From the NCBI RefSeq assembly GCF_000003815.2, contig NC_049986.1, positions 18,223,049 through 18,287,048 of the forward strand: a DNA stretch of 64,000 nt, read 5' to 3'. Under the pieces are notes generated by a model, which saw only the letters and a list, made by a program, of their open reading frames with translations, was not told the origin of the DNA and made no database searches. Source of the stretch: Branchiostoma floridae (taxonomy: Eukaryota > Chordata > Leptocardii > Amphioxiformes > Branchiostomatidae). The translations under genes and the position numbers were made by a program. This document shows, in pieces, positions 9,301 through 21,300 of this stretch (position 1 is its first letter; the number at the start of each line of letters is the position of its first letter).

Positions 9301-12300
9301 GCCGCCGTGGCGCTGGAGGACTTCGTCAAGCCCTGCTTCCCCAACCTCAGCGACGAGAGGTACACCTGGATATCGAAGGTTCTAGGTGCGTTCAGACAGC
9401 TTCATATACAACAAAGTACATTTGTAGTGATTAGTGGCACATAAGGCAACAAGTTTTTTACTGAACAGAGACGGTGGGCGTTATAAACTTCCTGGCACGT
9501 TTGCCCTTCTAACGTGCAAGAAAAGTTGTCGATGAATCCTTATGATATTTGGTACGTTGGGGTCGGGAAAACAAAGGTCAACTTCGATAGTAGGTGTTCT
9601 AGCGGCTCTCTAAAGTAGTGCAGTCGAAATTCCGGTTTTGATATCCGGCGTTCTGTACATATAATGGTTGTAATGTTTGAGTTTGACCGCTATTAGTGCA
9701 GAAAGTAAGTGGCGTAGGTTTGCGGCCTTTTAAAAGTGTTTTTCCCTGATCATGACTGTTGACATCATACATACATGCTAGCTCAGCTTAAGCAATGTCT
9801 GTAACCCAATACGTTTCCTTCTTTACAACAGCGATGGCTTTCGGTCTGTTGACGATCCTGATGGCTTTCATCGCCTCTTACCTGGGCCCGGTGTTCTCCG
9901 CTGTCATCAGCCTGTTCGGCATGATCGGCGGCCCGATCCTCGGCATCTTCGTGCTCGGCATGATGTTCCCCTGCGCTAACAAATGGGTGGGTGCTGCCGA
10001 ACTTCTAAGTTTCAGGCAAATATCCATCCTCCTATGCACGGTCCCCAACGGCTAGCTAACTTCCTATGAGTTTCGACACGACTGTGGTCCCTCTGCGTAG
10101 AAGAATGGCAAGTATCTAACTGTTATTAGAAAAAACAACTACTTCAGTCCAAATGCTACAAGGTCACTGGTGAAATGTAGTCAGAAAATGGACAAGCATG
10201 ATACATGCACTACGTGAAATGTTAAGAAAAACTGAAAACAGTGTGATGGAGAAAACTGTTCGTCAGATCTTCTGTCTTGCCCCAACAGTCTTATAGTCCT
10301 CGGCACGATGTTCTGCTGCGACGACAAATGAAATGGATGGGTGCTTTTAAACCTTTTCAATGCAACGTAAAATATGAGAACGGACAGGCATGGCACTAAA
10401 AGAAGCTTAACAAAAACTTCTTAACAGAAACAGTCTTAGAATGGCGGATAAAACTACTTGTCAGACCTTCTGTGGTACCCAACGGTCAAATAGGTATAAC
10501 AATGGGCCTAAATTCTACCGAGTCGGTTGAAGAAGAAACCATTAATTTGGGACTATGGTGAGATGAGTAAGGAAAGTCTTAAAGCAGTTCTTTCTCTTCC
10601 GAAAATAATTTCATCAGGTTGGTAGATAATAGAACATAAGATAGTGTTCTCGCCGTAAAAGCGCCACCTACATCGGCTACATATAGCGGCGAGAAGCAGA
10701 ACTCCAGTTAGAAGCTCTGAGGAAGATGTCTGACGTCATGACAGACATCGAAACGTCAGCAGGTGAGAAAAACTGGTTGTGTAAAAGAAAATTCTTATGT
10801 TCAGTTCTTTCTCTATTTGGCAGGGAGGTCTTGTAGGCCTTGTATGCAGCCTTGTCCTGACCCTATGGATTGGGATGGGCGCGATCGTGTGGCCGCGGGC
10901 TCGGGCTATGCCGCCAGTCTCCACCGAAGGGTGTTCCGCTAACATCACGGCAAACTTCACCTCGAGCTCCACCATGTCGACTATGGCAATGGCTCAGTAC
11001 AGCGTCACCACTCCGGCCGGACCCACAGATAACGGATAGTAAGTAACAATTACATCTCAAAAGCTTCAGTATCATACATGTAGTTGTAAGGACAGTAAGG
11101 GATTGTATTCGTCATTTCGGATGGTGACGTAAAGCGCCCGGTACAATGGCCGAGTGAGTAGAGGTTCATTTGGTATGCATTCGGAGTTCGATCCCTGGTC
11201 GATTCATGCCAAAGACTTTAGAAATCGTACATGCTACGTATACTTTCTCTGCTTAGCACTCAGCACTAATGAGCACATCGATATCCTTACCAGCGGACTA
11301 GCCCCCAAGCTGTAGTGGCAGAAATGTGTGGCCCAAGGGCTACAGAAATGGAGATGGGCGCCACCCTTAAGCATCGGTTAAAGATGTACTGCCACTACCA
11401 TCGGACTAGCTTCATGCTTGCACAAATGTGTGGCCCAAGGGCTACAGAAATGAAGCCAAACCAAAGTGTCAGTTACAGATGTACGGGTAGCTTTAACTTT
11501 TTAACTTAACAGTTCTGAGAATTAACATTACATTTGTTTCCCCAGCCCCCCTGAAGCCGCGCTGTACGAGCTGTCTTACGTCTACCTCGGAGCGGTGGCA
11601 ACCCTCAGCTGCGTCATCGTGGGACTCCTGGTGAGCTTCGTCACAGGTATGCGAACTTTGCTGATTGCTTGTTAATTTGTAATCATGATTTCATCATGAC
11701 TCTATTCAATATCTAACGGAGTCATCGGATCTTTGAACGCCTTTTCCCCAAATACCAATACTCAAGCAACTGGATATGATTTTTGAAACGGTCAGAATCC
11801 ACTGTGCCAGAATTCACTGTACAAGAATCCTCTACAGAATCCACTGAACCAGAATCTATTGTTACAGTACCGGAATCTACTACAGAATCCGCTGTACCTT
11901 TACATTTCGTCAGTGATACTACGCATGTGTCCCATTGTTAATGATGAAAGGTAGTGCATTCTACCTGAAACGCCTGACCGTTGCCAAAATCATATCCAGT
12001 TGCTTGTGAGTGATTGCTATTTGATGTTTCTTATTACCTTTTGGTTTGGTTTGGTTTGGTTATACAGATCTCCATTAGTGACTGATATGTCACTATTCTT
12101 CCTGGAGTCCAGGTGATTTGATGTCTATTAAATCTATATCGATGCCCTTTATTTTGTTTTTCCCAGGCTCCCAGGACCCGAAGACAGTGGACCCCAGACT
12201 GATCGTCCCGTTCTACGACAGCATGTTCTGCTGCCTGCCCAACAGCTGGCTGGAGTGGCTGCGCTGTGGGGTCAGGCATGGGGAGGAGGTAAGCATCGAA

Positions 12301-12834
12301 GCTTCCATCTGAATTTTCAGACTAGTTATCCTGGTATATACATCTTCTTCTTCGTGTAGCTAAAAGGCCTTCGTCATATTTCCTGCACGAGGCCCGGTGG
12401 AGTGAGGAGTGTCTTGAAAAGTGTCCTTCCGAAGCAAAAAAATTGTTTGCATGACAGGAATCGAACCCATGACCTCTAAATTCTGGACGAAATACCCTGC
12501 GATTATGCCACACGACCCCCCCAAACCGTAACAATCGCAGTTGACCGGGGTGTTGAATTGTATTGACTGTGATGTTGTCCACACCGTCCTATGACCTAGT
12601 ATAAAGAGCTATGCCATGGGATTTATACCTATCTACTTCACCTTTTACTTGTCCCCTGGTTTTCAGGAGAAGGAAGCTGTAGACATTCCAATGACGACAG
12701 CCACTAGCAACCCGACATTTTCTTTAGGGGAGGACACGAAGGAACAAGGAGGTTCTTGGAAGGAGGAGAACGGTGTCTCACACCTCAGTAATGGTCACCA
12801 CATAGTCGTGGATGAAGAAGGAACCAACCTTTAA
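3331..12834 (+). CDS. SLC5A8-like: SLC5A8-like sodium-coupled monocarboxylate transporter (14 exons, 639 aa)
   Basis: Exons: 3331-3474, 4308-4508, 4816-4881, 5174-5225, 5555-5622, 7009-7163, 7766-7906, 8381-8510, 9184-9385, 9832-9986, 10824-11038, 11546-11646, 12167-12288, 12667-12834; total 1,920 bases, all GT-AG and phase-consistent. The protein aligns by eye along the whole of human SMCT1 (610 aa): [11 protein letters not shown] at the N-terminus, [66 protein letters not shown]. It is a 13-helix, plasma-membrane Na+-driven carrier of lactate, pyruvate and short-chain fatty acids in that family; substrate range here is inference. Two sequons (NIT, NFT, about N478 and N482) lie in the large extracellular loop. 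The last residues GTNL fit a class I PDZ ligand. It could equally be called SLC5A12-like. The assembly gap is in intron 5. Confidence 0.93.
3531..3645. mobile_element. Fold-back inverted-repeat element (MITE)
   Basis: The left arm GCATAAGATAGTATC is mirrored by GATACTATCTTATGC at the right end. Inner segments (AAAGGAGT, GGCC) are also mirrored, giving arms of roughly 40 bases with mismatches. A longer, better-preserved relative sits at 59189-59336. It lies at the start of intron 1 of the transporter. Confidence 0.7.
3897..3946. mobile_element. Right end of a TIR element (same family as the one holding the assembly gap)
   Basis: AAAAAACAGCCGGGGCC, CTAACCTCTACTT and GGAGAGTA closely match the right end at 6837-6884. 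I could not find a matching left end upstream, so this is a partial copy or one with an eroded end. It is intronic. Confidence 0.55.
4157..4213. repeat. (AAAC)n / (CA)n microsatellite
   Basis: Runs of CACACA followed by repeated AAAC units with a few AACG variants, in intron 1 of the transporter. Confidence 0.9.
5650..5765. repeat. Degenerate tetranucleotide repeat (GAAT/GGAT)
   Basis: Repeated GAAT, GGAT and GACT units with much drift, in intron 5 of the transporter. Nothing coding is seen. Confidence 0.75.
5873..6884. mobile_element. TIR DNA element of about 1 kb, interior lost to an assembly gap
   Basis: The left end TACTCTCCAAGCAGAGG continues to GTTAGGCTC and then 935 N. After the gap the right end reads GAGCCTAACCTCTGC and then TTTGAGAGTA, the inverse of the left end with one mismatch. 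A short full relative with the same termini lies at 62282-62374. The unsequenced interior is therefore most probably the body of this element. Confidence 0.8.
5898..6832. other. Assembly gap (935 N)
   Basis: A continuous run of N inside intron 5 of the transporter. No exon need be missing: the reading phase and protein alignment continue directly from the exon ending 5622 to the one starting 7009. Confidence 0.98.
7190..7345. mobile_element. Decayed copy of the TACTGTAAATGC MITE family
   Basis: It has the family's inner phrases (GGTTTTATGTTCACGGTTTT, GACCGCTTCACGGC, CACCGCGAACA) but lost or blurred ends. Compare the good copies at 13295-13506 and 62092-62275. Intronic. Confidence 0.55.
7932..8034. 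mobile_element. Near-perfect hairpin MITE with 8-bp target duplication (hAT-like)
   Basis: Two 36-base arms (7942-7977 and 7989-8024) are perfect reverse complements around an 11-base spacer. They are flanked by the direct repeat GTTACGAC at 7932-7939 and 8027-8034. An 8-bp target duplication is typical of hAT-type insertions. The element is only 87 bases long and must be non-autonomous. It sits just after the donor of transporter exon 7. Confidence 0.85.
8041..8330 (+). mobile_element. tRNA-derived SINE
   Basis: The head resembles a tRNA gene: an A-box-like TAGCTTAACTGGTAG, then a B-box-like GGTTCAATCTT about 45 bases on, followed by a non-tRNA body (GGGCATCTCGATTGGGGCTG, GGGGGTCC). Relatives occur at 31155-31585 (plus) and 36690-36970 (minus). 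It is in intron 7 of the transporter. Confidence 0.7.
8640..8815 (-). mobile_element. LINE fragment, 5' end of the endonuclease region
   Basis: The minus-strand reading contains [21 protein letters not shown], which matches FISQIEGFDFFSLLETWHAGE of the LINE at the left of the window, so the two belong to one family. Only about 60 codons remain, with the region around the start replaced by low-complexity AT-rich sequence. Located in intron 8 of the transporter. Confidence 0.7.
8845..8960. mobile_element. Fold-back element
   Basis: ACAGTATCCAGCCGGCC at 8871 is mirrored exactly by GGCCGGCTGGATACTGT about 25 bases later. The outer arms (ATCCAAGCAG / ATGCTTGGAT) are mirrored less well, giving total arms of about 45 bases. 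It is related in style to the fold-backs at 3531 and 59189. Confidence 0.75.
9031..9073 (+). pseudogene. Partial duplicate of transporter exon 9 (acceptor plus first 43 bases)
   Basis: TACAG followed by 43 bases encoding [14 protein letters not shown], against [14 protein letters not shown] in the real exon that starts at 9184. After this the similarity stops and the frame soon meets a TAG. If used as an acceptor it would truncate the transporter, so it is read as a decoy left by tandem duplication. The copy lies 5' of its parent exon. Confidence 0.8.
10285..10350 (+). pseudogene. Eroded duplicate of the 3' end of transporter exon 10 with its donor
   Basis: CCTCGGCACGATGTTCTGCT, then GACAAATG and GATGGGTGCT, mirror the end of exon 10 (CTCGGCATGATGTTCCCCTG, AACAAATGG|GTGGGTGCT at 9952-9995). 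It lies 3' of its parent exon, and a second, fainter repeat of the following intron sequence appears near 10430-10490. Confidence 0.6.
11115..11310 (+). mobile_element. tRNA-derived SINE (second family)
   Basis: An A-box-like TGGCCGAGTGAGTAGAGG and a B-box-like GGAGTTCGATCCCTGGTC are at tRNA-like spacing, followed by a non-tRNA body. It is in intron 11 of the transporter. After it two near-copies of GTGTGGCCCAAGGGCTACAG (near 11325 and 11431) form a short tandem duplication. Confidence 0.6.
12345..12560 (-). mobile_element. tRNA-derived SINE, minus strand
   Basis: On the minus strand: GTGGCATAATCGCAGGG (A box) and, after about 35 bases, GGGTTCGATTCCTGTCATG (B box). Its head matches the SINE at 59680-59900. 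It fills much of intron 13 of the transporter. Confidence 0.7.
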
Positions 12835-13203
12835 TCCTATCCAGACTGGGCTTTTTTTGGCATTCCCTGACCTGTAAACTTAGTCTATTTTTTGTAAATT
12901 GTTGCCAACAATATTCTAGGAAAATTCACCAACTTTGGCTGTTCTAGCACAAGCCGTTTGGGAGATATACGACGTCAAAGGTGGTGCAGGCACTTCTAGC
13001 ACCCCCCCCCCGGCCTGGATAGGGTTAAAGGCAGGCTAAGCAATGTTAGAGCGTTAAAAGTGGAAATATTCTGGATGAGGCAATCTGTATGAAATCGATA
13101 TGTACTGCACTATATTCCCACATTTCCCTTATTCCATACTTTGAATGGCACAGAAACAAGCCGTGCTAGGATTCCCTAAATATTGTAACCCACAAAAATT
13201 AAA
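12835..13203 (+). other. Putative 3' UTR of the transporter
   Basis: No further coding sequence is seen after the TAA at 12832-12834. A variant poly(A) signal ATTAAA occurs at 13198-13203; no AATAAA was found nearer. The end point is therefore a guess. Confidence 0.4.
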
Positions 13204-13294
13204 CTTCACGGTGTCCTCGCGCCACTGCGGCATTGAATATCTGCTCCTTCAAAATTGGTATGGAATAGAATAGAATAGAGTTGCATCATCTTAT

Positions 13295-13506
13295 TACTGT
13301 AAATGCAGAAATCTTCACGGTGAATTAATGTTCGCGGTTTTCGCGATGACCACTTCACCGCGAATTTTAAACCACCACGAACATTTTTCTATTATGATAT
13401 TAGATTGCAGTCTATGGTGTTACCACGAACTTAAATCCACTGCAAAAAGTCCCTTTTCCCGCTACCGCAAAATTAAATCCCCGCGAACTTTAATACATTT
13501 ACAGTA
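13295..13506. mobile_element. MITE with TACTGTAAATGC termini
   Basis: TACTGTAAATGC at the left is answered by CATTTACAGTA at the right. The interior carries the family phrases GTTCGCGGTTTTCGCG and TCCCCGCGAACTT. It lies in the gap between the tail-to-tail transporter and CCDC18 genes. Other copies: 19211-19423, 34235-34372, 44893-45113, 62092-62275. Confidence 0.85.
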
Positions 13507-13689
13507 TGTAGAAAAGTGCCCCCCAAAAATTGACTTTGATCATTGAAATTGTACAACCCTGACTCGGGCATATATTGCTTAGGATGCCTTTAAGTTCACA
13601 ATCACTTAATGTCTGTAGCTTAGCACTACAGAAGAAAGTTGGTTCAGTTCTTAAGAAAATTGTAATTGTCTTCATCAAAAAGAAAACCG

Positions 13690-15302
13690 AGACACAATCT
13701 ACAAACATTTTAAAACTTTATTTACAAAAAACTATTAAAAACAAAGTTGAATCCTGATTATTGTGACAATTTCATTAGGTATTGATTCAACTACCATGTA
13801 CAAAAATACAAGTAGCTTAGTTAATGCTTTAGGAAAATCAACAACTTTATGTGATACAAATATTATGATATTTTTGCACATTCGTAGAGTAGTCATCAAG
13901 TCAGATATCACTTTTGTAGATTGCTCATTTGTTCCACTTTAAGTGTACTTCAAGGACAACCCTAGCCCTTGTTCGATAATTATCTGACTTCAGTAAAAAT
14001 AACCACTGGTTTTCTGGATAAATAGAAAGTACACAATGTGATGTGAATTGGATGAATTATCATGACATCTAGCACTCTTTGCGTGTCAAAAAGCTTCTAT
14101 TACAATGTAATTATGTGGAAAGTTAGAGTTATCCTAAAGTGACTGTGTTATATAATTATCAAGACTGTGTACTTGTGCTAGATATACATAAACTCTTGGG
14201 ATCCTATGAGAAATCAATATTTTACTCTCACTTACATATCATTTTAGGGACCAAGTTTGTGGCAAAAAGAAATATACAGTCGGTGCCTAATAATATAATA
14301 GAATGTGGCATTGAAAATAAATATGTCTAACTACAAACAGCAAACTAAATACTTGTGTATAGATTCTTTTTAAAGAAGTGTTGATCTATCAAACTATCTA
14401 CAAATTTATACGTACTGTGCAACACTCCTACACACACTGTGAGAAACGTACGAAATTTCCCTTACCTACTTTTTCCTTCTCTCATAGTCAAATAGATATA
14501 TACTAACTACTGAGAAGACTTGTCTTAGAACCATTCTTGCACTTTCTTGGGAATAGTGAACATCACAGTTAGAAAAATAAAGTACCTGTCAACTTGAGGT
14601 TAGATTATCGTTATAACATCTCAGAATTATTTTCTGTACACTGCATGTCCAAATGAGCTGCCTTTGAGAAGTTTCTGGCACATGAACAATTTTCTAACCT
14701 CAATATTAATACACTTACTTGTTAATGTATTCTTGGAATTTCGTTTTCAGAAGGCACAAATTGAAAAAGAGATATTTCTAAAAAAAATCTGGGTGCTGTT
14801 TAGGCTTTGATCTTGAACTGGGAATTATTACCGTAACTACCTAACCATATTAAACTAAGATGAGGAAGCAAAGTGTGATACCTAAAATCAATCGTGAAAT
14901 TTTAACCATATAATTTTGGGTGAAAAACGTGACAAAATGTATAACTGGCTGCCATTTGGAAGCACATGGTATTTGAAAACCCTGGTACTAGTAAATATTT
15001 CCAGACTTGAAGTCATTTGGCAAGTGAATGGTTTCTGTTACTTCAGGACTCTCCCCACAAATTTAGTACAAGGTGATGCAGCAGTAGCAATTTGTGTTAA
15101 CACAATCTCTTGCTGGCTGGGGTTAATGACCCCCTCCCCATGAGGTAGCAACTGTAAGGCTGGCCTCTAGGAGCGCGCTTTTAGTCAGATGACTGCTTCC
15201 AATATTTCACCTTAAAATGTCCAAAAACCAAGAAAATAAAATGGTGTGGTCTTAGGGAGAGCCCTGAACGTAGAAATGTTTGTATGTGGTAGTTCTTATG
15301 TC
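13690..15302 (-). other. Putative 3' UTR of CCDC18
   Basis: AT-rich, no coding evidence, downstream of the CCDC18 stop. An AATAAA on the minus strand lies at 13722-13717, which would give a 3' UTR of about 1.6 kb. The end is inferred only from that signal. Confidence 0.45.
13717..13722 (-). terminator. Poly(A) signal AATAAA (CCDC18)
   Basis: Minus-strand AATAAA followed by an AT-rich stretch. It is the most plausible cleavage signal for the gene whose stop codon is at 15305-15303. Confidence 0.45.
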
Positions 15303-18300
15303 CTATCTGTCACTGGGACCGATCCTATCTTGTGCCCTCTGCATGGACCCGTGCATGTCGGCTAGTTGGTGCTCGATCTCCTGTCTGCGCAGCTCATTCG
15401 CCCTCAGCCTTTCCTGTAACGTCCTCATGCTGTGGGGAAAACACACAAATTTTAATTAAAAGTGAAGTGTGTGACATAGGTTTAAGGCTAGCATGTGGCC
15501 TCCTTCGTTCAATATTGTCTGTTGTAAAATCCTAATCGATATCAGCCCTACAGCGTCGGGTGTGGCTGAACTGTCTTTTACAAAGAATGACAGTCTCTGC
15601 CACATAGGGCACATCTGTAAGCTGGCACAGGTCTGTTGTAGGGTTCTTTTTGCAGGATCCGCTTTGCTAAGGAGGTAAAATAAACTACCCAACAGCATCT
15701 GAACACAAGAGCTCAACAGTGAGGATGCTACCAGTTGAACAACAGACATCCTTGAAGTACTGTATAAAGCTGACAAAAATGTGTTTTGTTTTTAAATCAG
15801 CTCTAAAAGAATTCAGATGAGTCTTACTGTTGTGAAGGCTCCATATCGTTAGAAGTTGTCTGTTGATAGTGGTCGTCTGTCTGGTCGAGGAAGCTGCCTG
15901 GACTGTCCGGAGCAGAACCTAGTGAGTTGAGAGTCACGTCTGGCCAGGTGGCATCTGTTCATAACATGAAAAGGTCAAAACTGACGTGGTTATCCTTAAC
16001 TTACACAAGATACAGCATCCATAAAAACTACTAACAGATCTTCCTTTTTGTGGAAAAGGGCAAAGATATCTTCTTTTATGAGGGTAATTTACTCTATTCC
16101 AGGCCTTGTACCTGCACTCGATTAAGGTGTTGAAATTACTGCAACTTTGCCTTAGAATTTTGCCAAGCACAAGCAACTACAGTAGAAGCTGTCACATTGC
16201 ACACATATTTTGTGAAATTATCTGGGTGGTGCAACATTGCAAAGTTATTCCGCTGGACCGCACCGGATTTGGTGGTTCTGTACAATTAACAGAAGTGGCT
16301 TCTACTGTATTTGGGAAAAGGATGACAGAATACAAAAAAGAGCTACAAGATATTTTCAAGATAATTATCTATAGATGTTAAATGTCTCCCAGCCAAACAC
16401 CTTTCACATTAAGAAAGATTAGCAGCCTTGATAAAGATAAATGCCCTACCTGCTGCCCCAACGTCCATCCCTGCCAAATATGGTAATGAGCTGGACCGTG
16501 TCATCGGATGACCTCTGGTCACATAACTCTGCTCCGACTTCTCTGGTGTGGGCGACACTGAGCGTGCGCGGAAAGACGCACCTGATGGGAGTCCCTGAGA
16601 AGTTTTGGTTGGAGTAGACTGGAACATGTACTGGCTAGACTCATCGTGATACGCATGCCTATCTGAAGGACTTACAAAATGGCTAGACAGTGGTTGTGCT
16701 TTGGTCGGTGTCCTATTTGACGAGGTTTGATGGTACTCTCTAGGTCGAAATTCTGCCCTATTCAAAGGTACAGGAATTCTAGACCTCGAGTCCTCTTTAC
16801 TTATATGCTTATTCACGTGTTTCAACATTCCTTCGAATGTCTCGATAGCTTCGCTGTCTGTTTCCGACGGCGCGTATGCACCAAAGCTTCCGCGATCCTG
16901 GCTCAGTTCTGAGTCTCTTCCCATCGGTAATTCGAACTCATGTGACCTACTGACAGACAAGTTTGTCCTGTTGGAAGGGGGCCCGGATATCCCAAGCTGT
17001 CTTGTAGAGTTGAACGCGGTATGTTCCTCCATGAATGTTCCCGATTGGTTCGGGTGAAAGTCAGCTGAGTTGTTCCGTGAGCTGCCCGGAGAAAGGTGAA
17101 GAGTTGGTCCCAAGGATGGCAGGAGAGGTGGAACTGTTCTCTTCCTCCCCTGGCTGCTGGGACGCTTGCCTCGGCTGGTGCTTACGCCAAACGTCGCTCG
17201 CTCATAGCCGGAGATCTTAGCTTCTAACCTCGCTACTTCTGCTTCCTAGAAAGACAAGAAGATGTTAAGGTTTTAAAACAGTCATTTTCTGACAAGGCAA
17301 TTTCTTTGACAATACAAATGGTCTCAATCAAAAGTTATTTATTGCATACCTGGTAAACTAACTCAATGCATAACACACCAGGTTTGTACTGTAACAATCC
17401 AGTAGTGCAGTAGAATAGTTAAGTATAGTTACAAACACACCTTTGTGGTAAGAGGTCACTGCAAATTTCTAATTTGTAGAATAAAACCAACTTGAACATT
17501 TCAATATATACAGTACCTTGATGACTGTCAATTCATTACTTGTAGCAGCATCCAATACATGTAAAATACCATAATACATTATGTATCTACAAAATACCTT
17601 GATAACTATTTGTTCGTTAGCGGCATCAATGACCTCCTTCCTGGCAATGAGCTCGTTCTCCAGGCTGGTGATCTGGTCCTGCTCTTCCTGCACCTGCTGC
17701 TGCAGCTGTTTCTGCAGCTGTTCCAGGTGCTCCACCTGCTGCAGGTGGGCAGACTCCGCCGCCTCCTTTTCGGCGATCACCTGGTTGTGCATCTCTTGTA
17801 GGGCCATGATCTGTGAGAAAATGTGAGAAATCATGGATTTGTGAGAAAGAAAGTTCCAGGCCTTGTCTAGGAAGATGCTTGCAAAATATAAAATGGATGT
17901 TATTTTTCTCAAAGTTAGATATAAGACTGGTATTACATGTGCAGTAAGAGGTATCAGTAATGAAACAGGTGCAGACTTCTTTTCAGCGATCACCTGGTTG
18001 TGTGTCTCTTGTAGGACCATTATCTGTAAACATTTACAAAATCATGAATTTGCTACCAATAAAAAGACTCCAGGACAAATAGCATTCTGTACTCTACTAT
18101 ATTAGTACATTTCAGCCTAAGCATAAGAATCTGCAGACTCCTTCATAGCGATCACTAGTCTGTGTGTCTCTAGTAGGGCCCTTATTTGTCACGATGTGTT
18201 AAAAAATAATGGATTTACGAAGGACTATGGATGTCACTCAAAACATCCAGAAGTAATCTACACTTCTTATCACCAGCTGTACATGTAAAGACTGAAAAAA

Positions 18301-21300
18301 ATCCATTGCAATCCATTGTACCTTGTTCTGATGCTGCTCCTGTACAGTCATCATCTCCGTCTTGAGTTTCCTGACCTCGGCCTGAGCCCTGGACTCTGCC
18401 TGCGCTTCACGGGCCTTCGCTGCACCCAGCTCCTCAGCCAGCCGACTGGCATCCGCCTCTTTGTCCTACATCAGTTTTACATTAACATGTCAACATTTAA
18501 GGTGGACCGTTAGAGGTTTGGCCGGGAGACATCAAGATCTCAGTACAAAATAGAAAGCCTGATAAAATGCCTAAAAATCTGCCAAAGGACAGCTGCAGAC
18601 CAACCTTTCCTTGGAGAGTAGGTTGGTCCACTGGTAGTGGTAGCACATTTTTTTATTTTTCTAAAATCCGAGAACCAACAAATTAAATTGGTGTGGTCTA
18701 AAGCTAAAGTCAGTAACCACGTCTGCCATGCCAGCCCACCTGTGACACTGCTATAGTGGCTTCCAGTTCCCTGGTGAGCCTGTCGCAGTCGCGCTGCACC
18801 TGCGCCAGCTGTCTGTGCGCCTCTGTCAGCTCTACGTGCTGCCTCTGCATCTGTTCCCTGGTCAGCCGCAGCTGCTGCCCCTGCTCCAGGCCATCTTCCT
18901 GAAGCTCAGCTGCGTGACTGTGCTGCTCATCGAGTTGCTACAAACACAAACAAAACAAACATTAACATTTAGTGTTCAACATGTCCCTGTTTCCTGGTCA
19001 GGTGCAGCTCCTTTTCTGGTTGCTAGAGAAAGCAAACATGACTAACGTTAATGTCAAGCTTTCCAACTACATTGCATCTGTTTCCTGGTCAGCCGCAGCT
19101 GCTGGCCCTGTTCAAAGCCATCCTGCAGCTCAGCTGCGTGACTGTGCTGCTCATCTAGTTGCTACAGACACAAACATACCGTAACCCACATTAACAGTTA
19201 GCCTTCAAAATGCTGTAAATGTATTTAAGGTTGCAGGGATTTAATTTCACAGTAGCTGGAAAAAGAACTTTTCACGGTGGTCTTAAGTTTGCGGTAGTAT
19301 CATGCACTGTAGTCTCTTACTGCCATATGAAAAATGTTCGCAGTGGTTTTATGTTTGTGGTGAATCGGCCACCGTGAAAACCGCAAACATTAAACCACAG
19401 CAAAAGTTTCTGCATCTACAGTATCCCTGCCTTGGTCAGACGTACATGAACATGTACATGTACACTTGTAGCTACTCCCTTATTCCTGTAGGTCAGCTGC
19501 ATGACTGTGCCTCCTTTAGTTATATGTTTTGTCTGATCCTTACCTCTTTCCTCATTACCTCAATGAAAAGCGGCCTGCGTGCCGATTTGAGCTTTCATGA
19601 ATAAACAAAGGTTCAAACAAACAAACCTTTTGCAGCTGCTCAGCTTTCTCCACCCTCTGTGCAATACCCTATGTCTACCAACCTGATGAAACTATCAACT
19701 TACCTTTTGCAGCTGGTCAGCTTTCTCCACCCGCTGTGCGATGTCCTTCTTGAGCGCGGCTGTCTGCTGCTCCAGCTGTTGCACCTGCAGGTCCTTCTCA
19801 CGCAGCTGGGACTGCAGCTCCTGCAGACGCTCGTCAAGCTCAGAGATCTGGCAGGGAGGAAAAGATATTATCAATCCAGTTTAGCTGACTTAAGAGCTAT
19901 TCTTCTATTGGTTATGCTGCACCTGCAGGTCCTTCTCACGCAGCTGCGACTGCAGCTCCTGCAGACGCTCGTCTAGCTCTGAGATCTGATGGAAGAAAAG
20001 CCAAGTAAAGTCAAACCTGTATTAGCCGCCACCTTTACATAGCGACCACCTGGCCATTGCGGTCCCTTTTTGTTGGTCCCTTAAATTTTTCCCATTTACC
20101 TAAGCATTAAGAATTAGTCTATAGCGGCCACCTCTCCAACGTGGCCACAGCCATATCATTTCCAATCCCGTAGGAACACTGCCTATTATGACCAAACAAA
20201 GTTAGTGCAGCTCACGTATGTTGCACATAAATACAAAAGCATCTTTTTTCAAAAATGATATTTCTTTGATCTTTTTGATAAACTCAGACAAGTTGGTTTG
20301 AAAAGGGAATATCGCTTTGATGTATTAAGGAACTGATTCTTAGAAGGTTATTCCTTATGTGCCATCTGTATCTGACCTGTCTGTTCTTGTCCTTGACCTC
20401 CAGTTGACCTCTACTGTAGGCAGTTTCCAGCTGGATGCATTTCTGTTCCATCTCACTCCTGTGTTCCTTGATGCTCATGTCAAGTTGGGTCACCTGGGGT
20501 AGAAGGGGAGGGGGGCATCAGTCAAACATGTACATGTACCAAACTTTTTGAAAGCCGCTGGGCTGGACCTCATTCCTTCCTGGGTACTAAAACAGTATCA
20601 TGAAGAACTTGGTCCTGTTTTATGTGACGTCTTCAATTCTTGTCTCCAGAACTCCTCTTTCCCACTGCAGTGGAAAGAGGCTGTAGTTACGGCAGTGCCT
20701 AAGAAGCCACGACCACATTTCCCATCGGAATACCGACAAATTTCGCTTGTCAGCTGCGTCAGGAAAGTGTATGAAGGGCTGCTCCGTGATGCCCTGCTAC
20801 AGGACACTGCCAGAGGTCTCGCACCGTCTCAACATGGCTTCCTGTCAAGAAGGTCTACGGTTACTGCGCTAATACACACCCTCCAATCGTGGCACGAAGC
20901 GTTAAACAGTAACCCGAAGCTGGACGTTCATGCTGTGTTCGTCGACTTTTCCCGTGCTTTTGAAACCATCAGTCACAGTCAATTGCTAATGTGTCTAGCC
21001 GACATGGGCATCAGGCGGTCCTTATGGATGAGCATCAGTAGCTATCTGGAAGGACGTACACAGAAGGTAAAGTGGGGCCCCTGTGTATCTAAGTCCCACG
21101 ATGTCCTCGCGGGTGTTCCACAGGGTGGTATTCTGTCACCAACGCTTTTCGTCATCTGCATAAATACCTTGGATGAAAGGTTGCCAAGGCCCATTGTTCC
21201 TGTCAAATATGCGGACGATCTGACAACCTCTGAAATGCTAATGGCGTCACTTCCTGGTCAAACGCAGAAGGCACTTGACTCCATTGTTGAATGGGGGGAG

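Noticed and set aside
17508-17545. A small extra CCDC18 exon encoding LDAATSNELTVIK
   Set aside because: It resembles the end of the neighbouring exon and no acceptor was found; treated as a duplicate.
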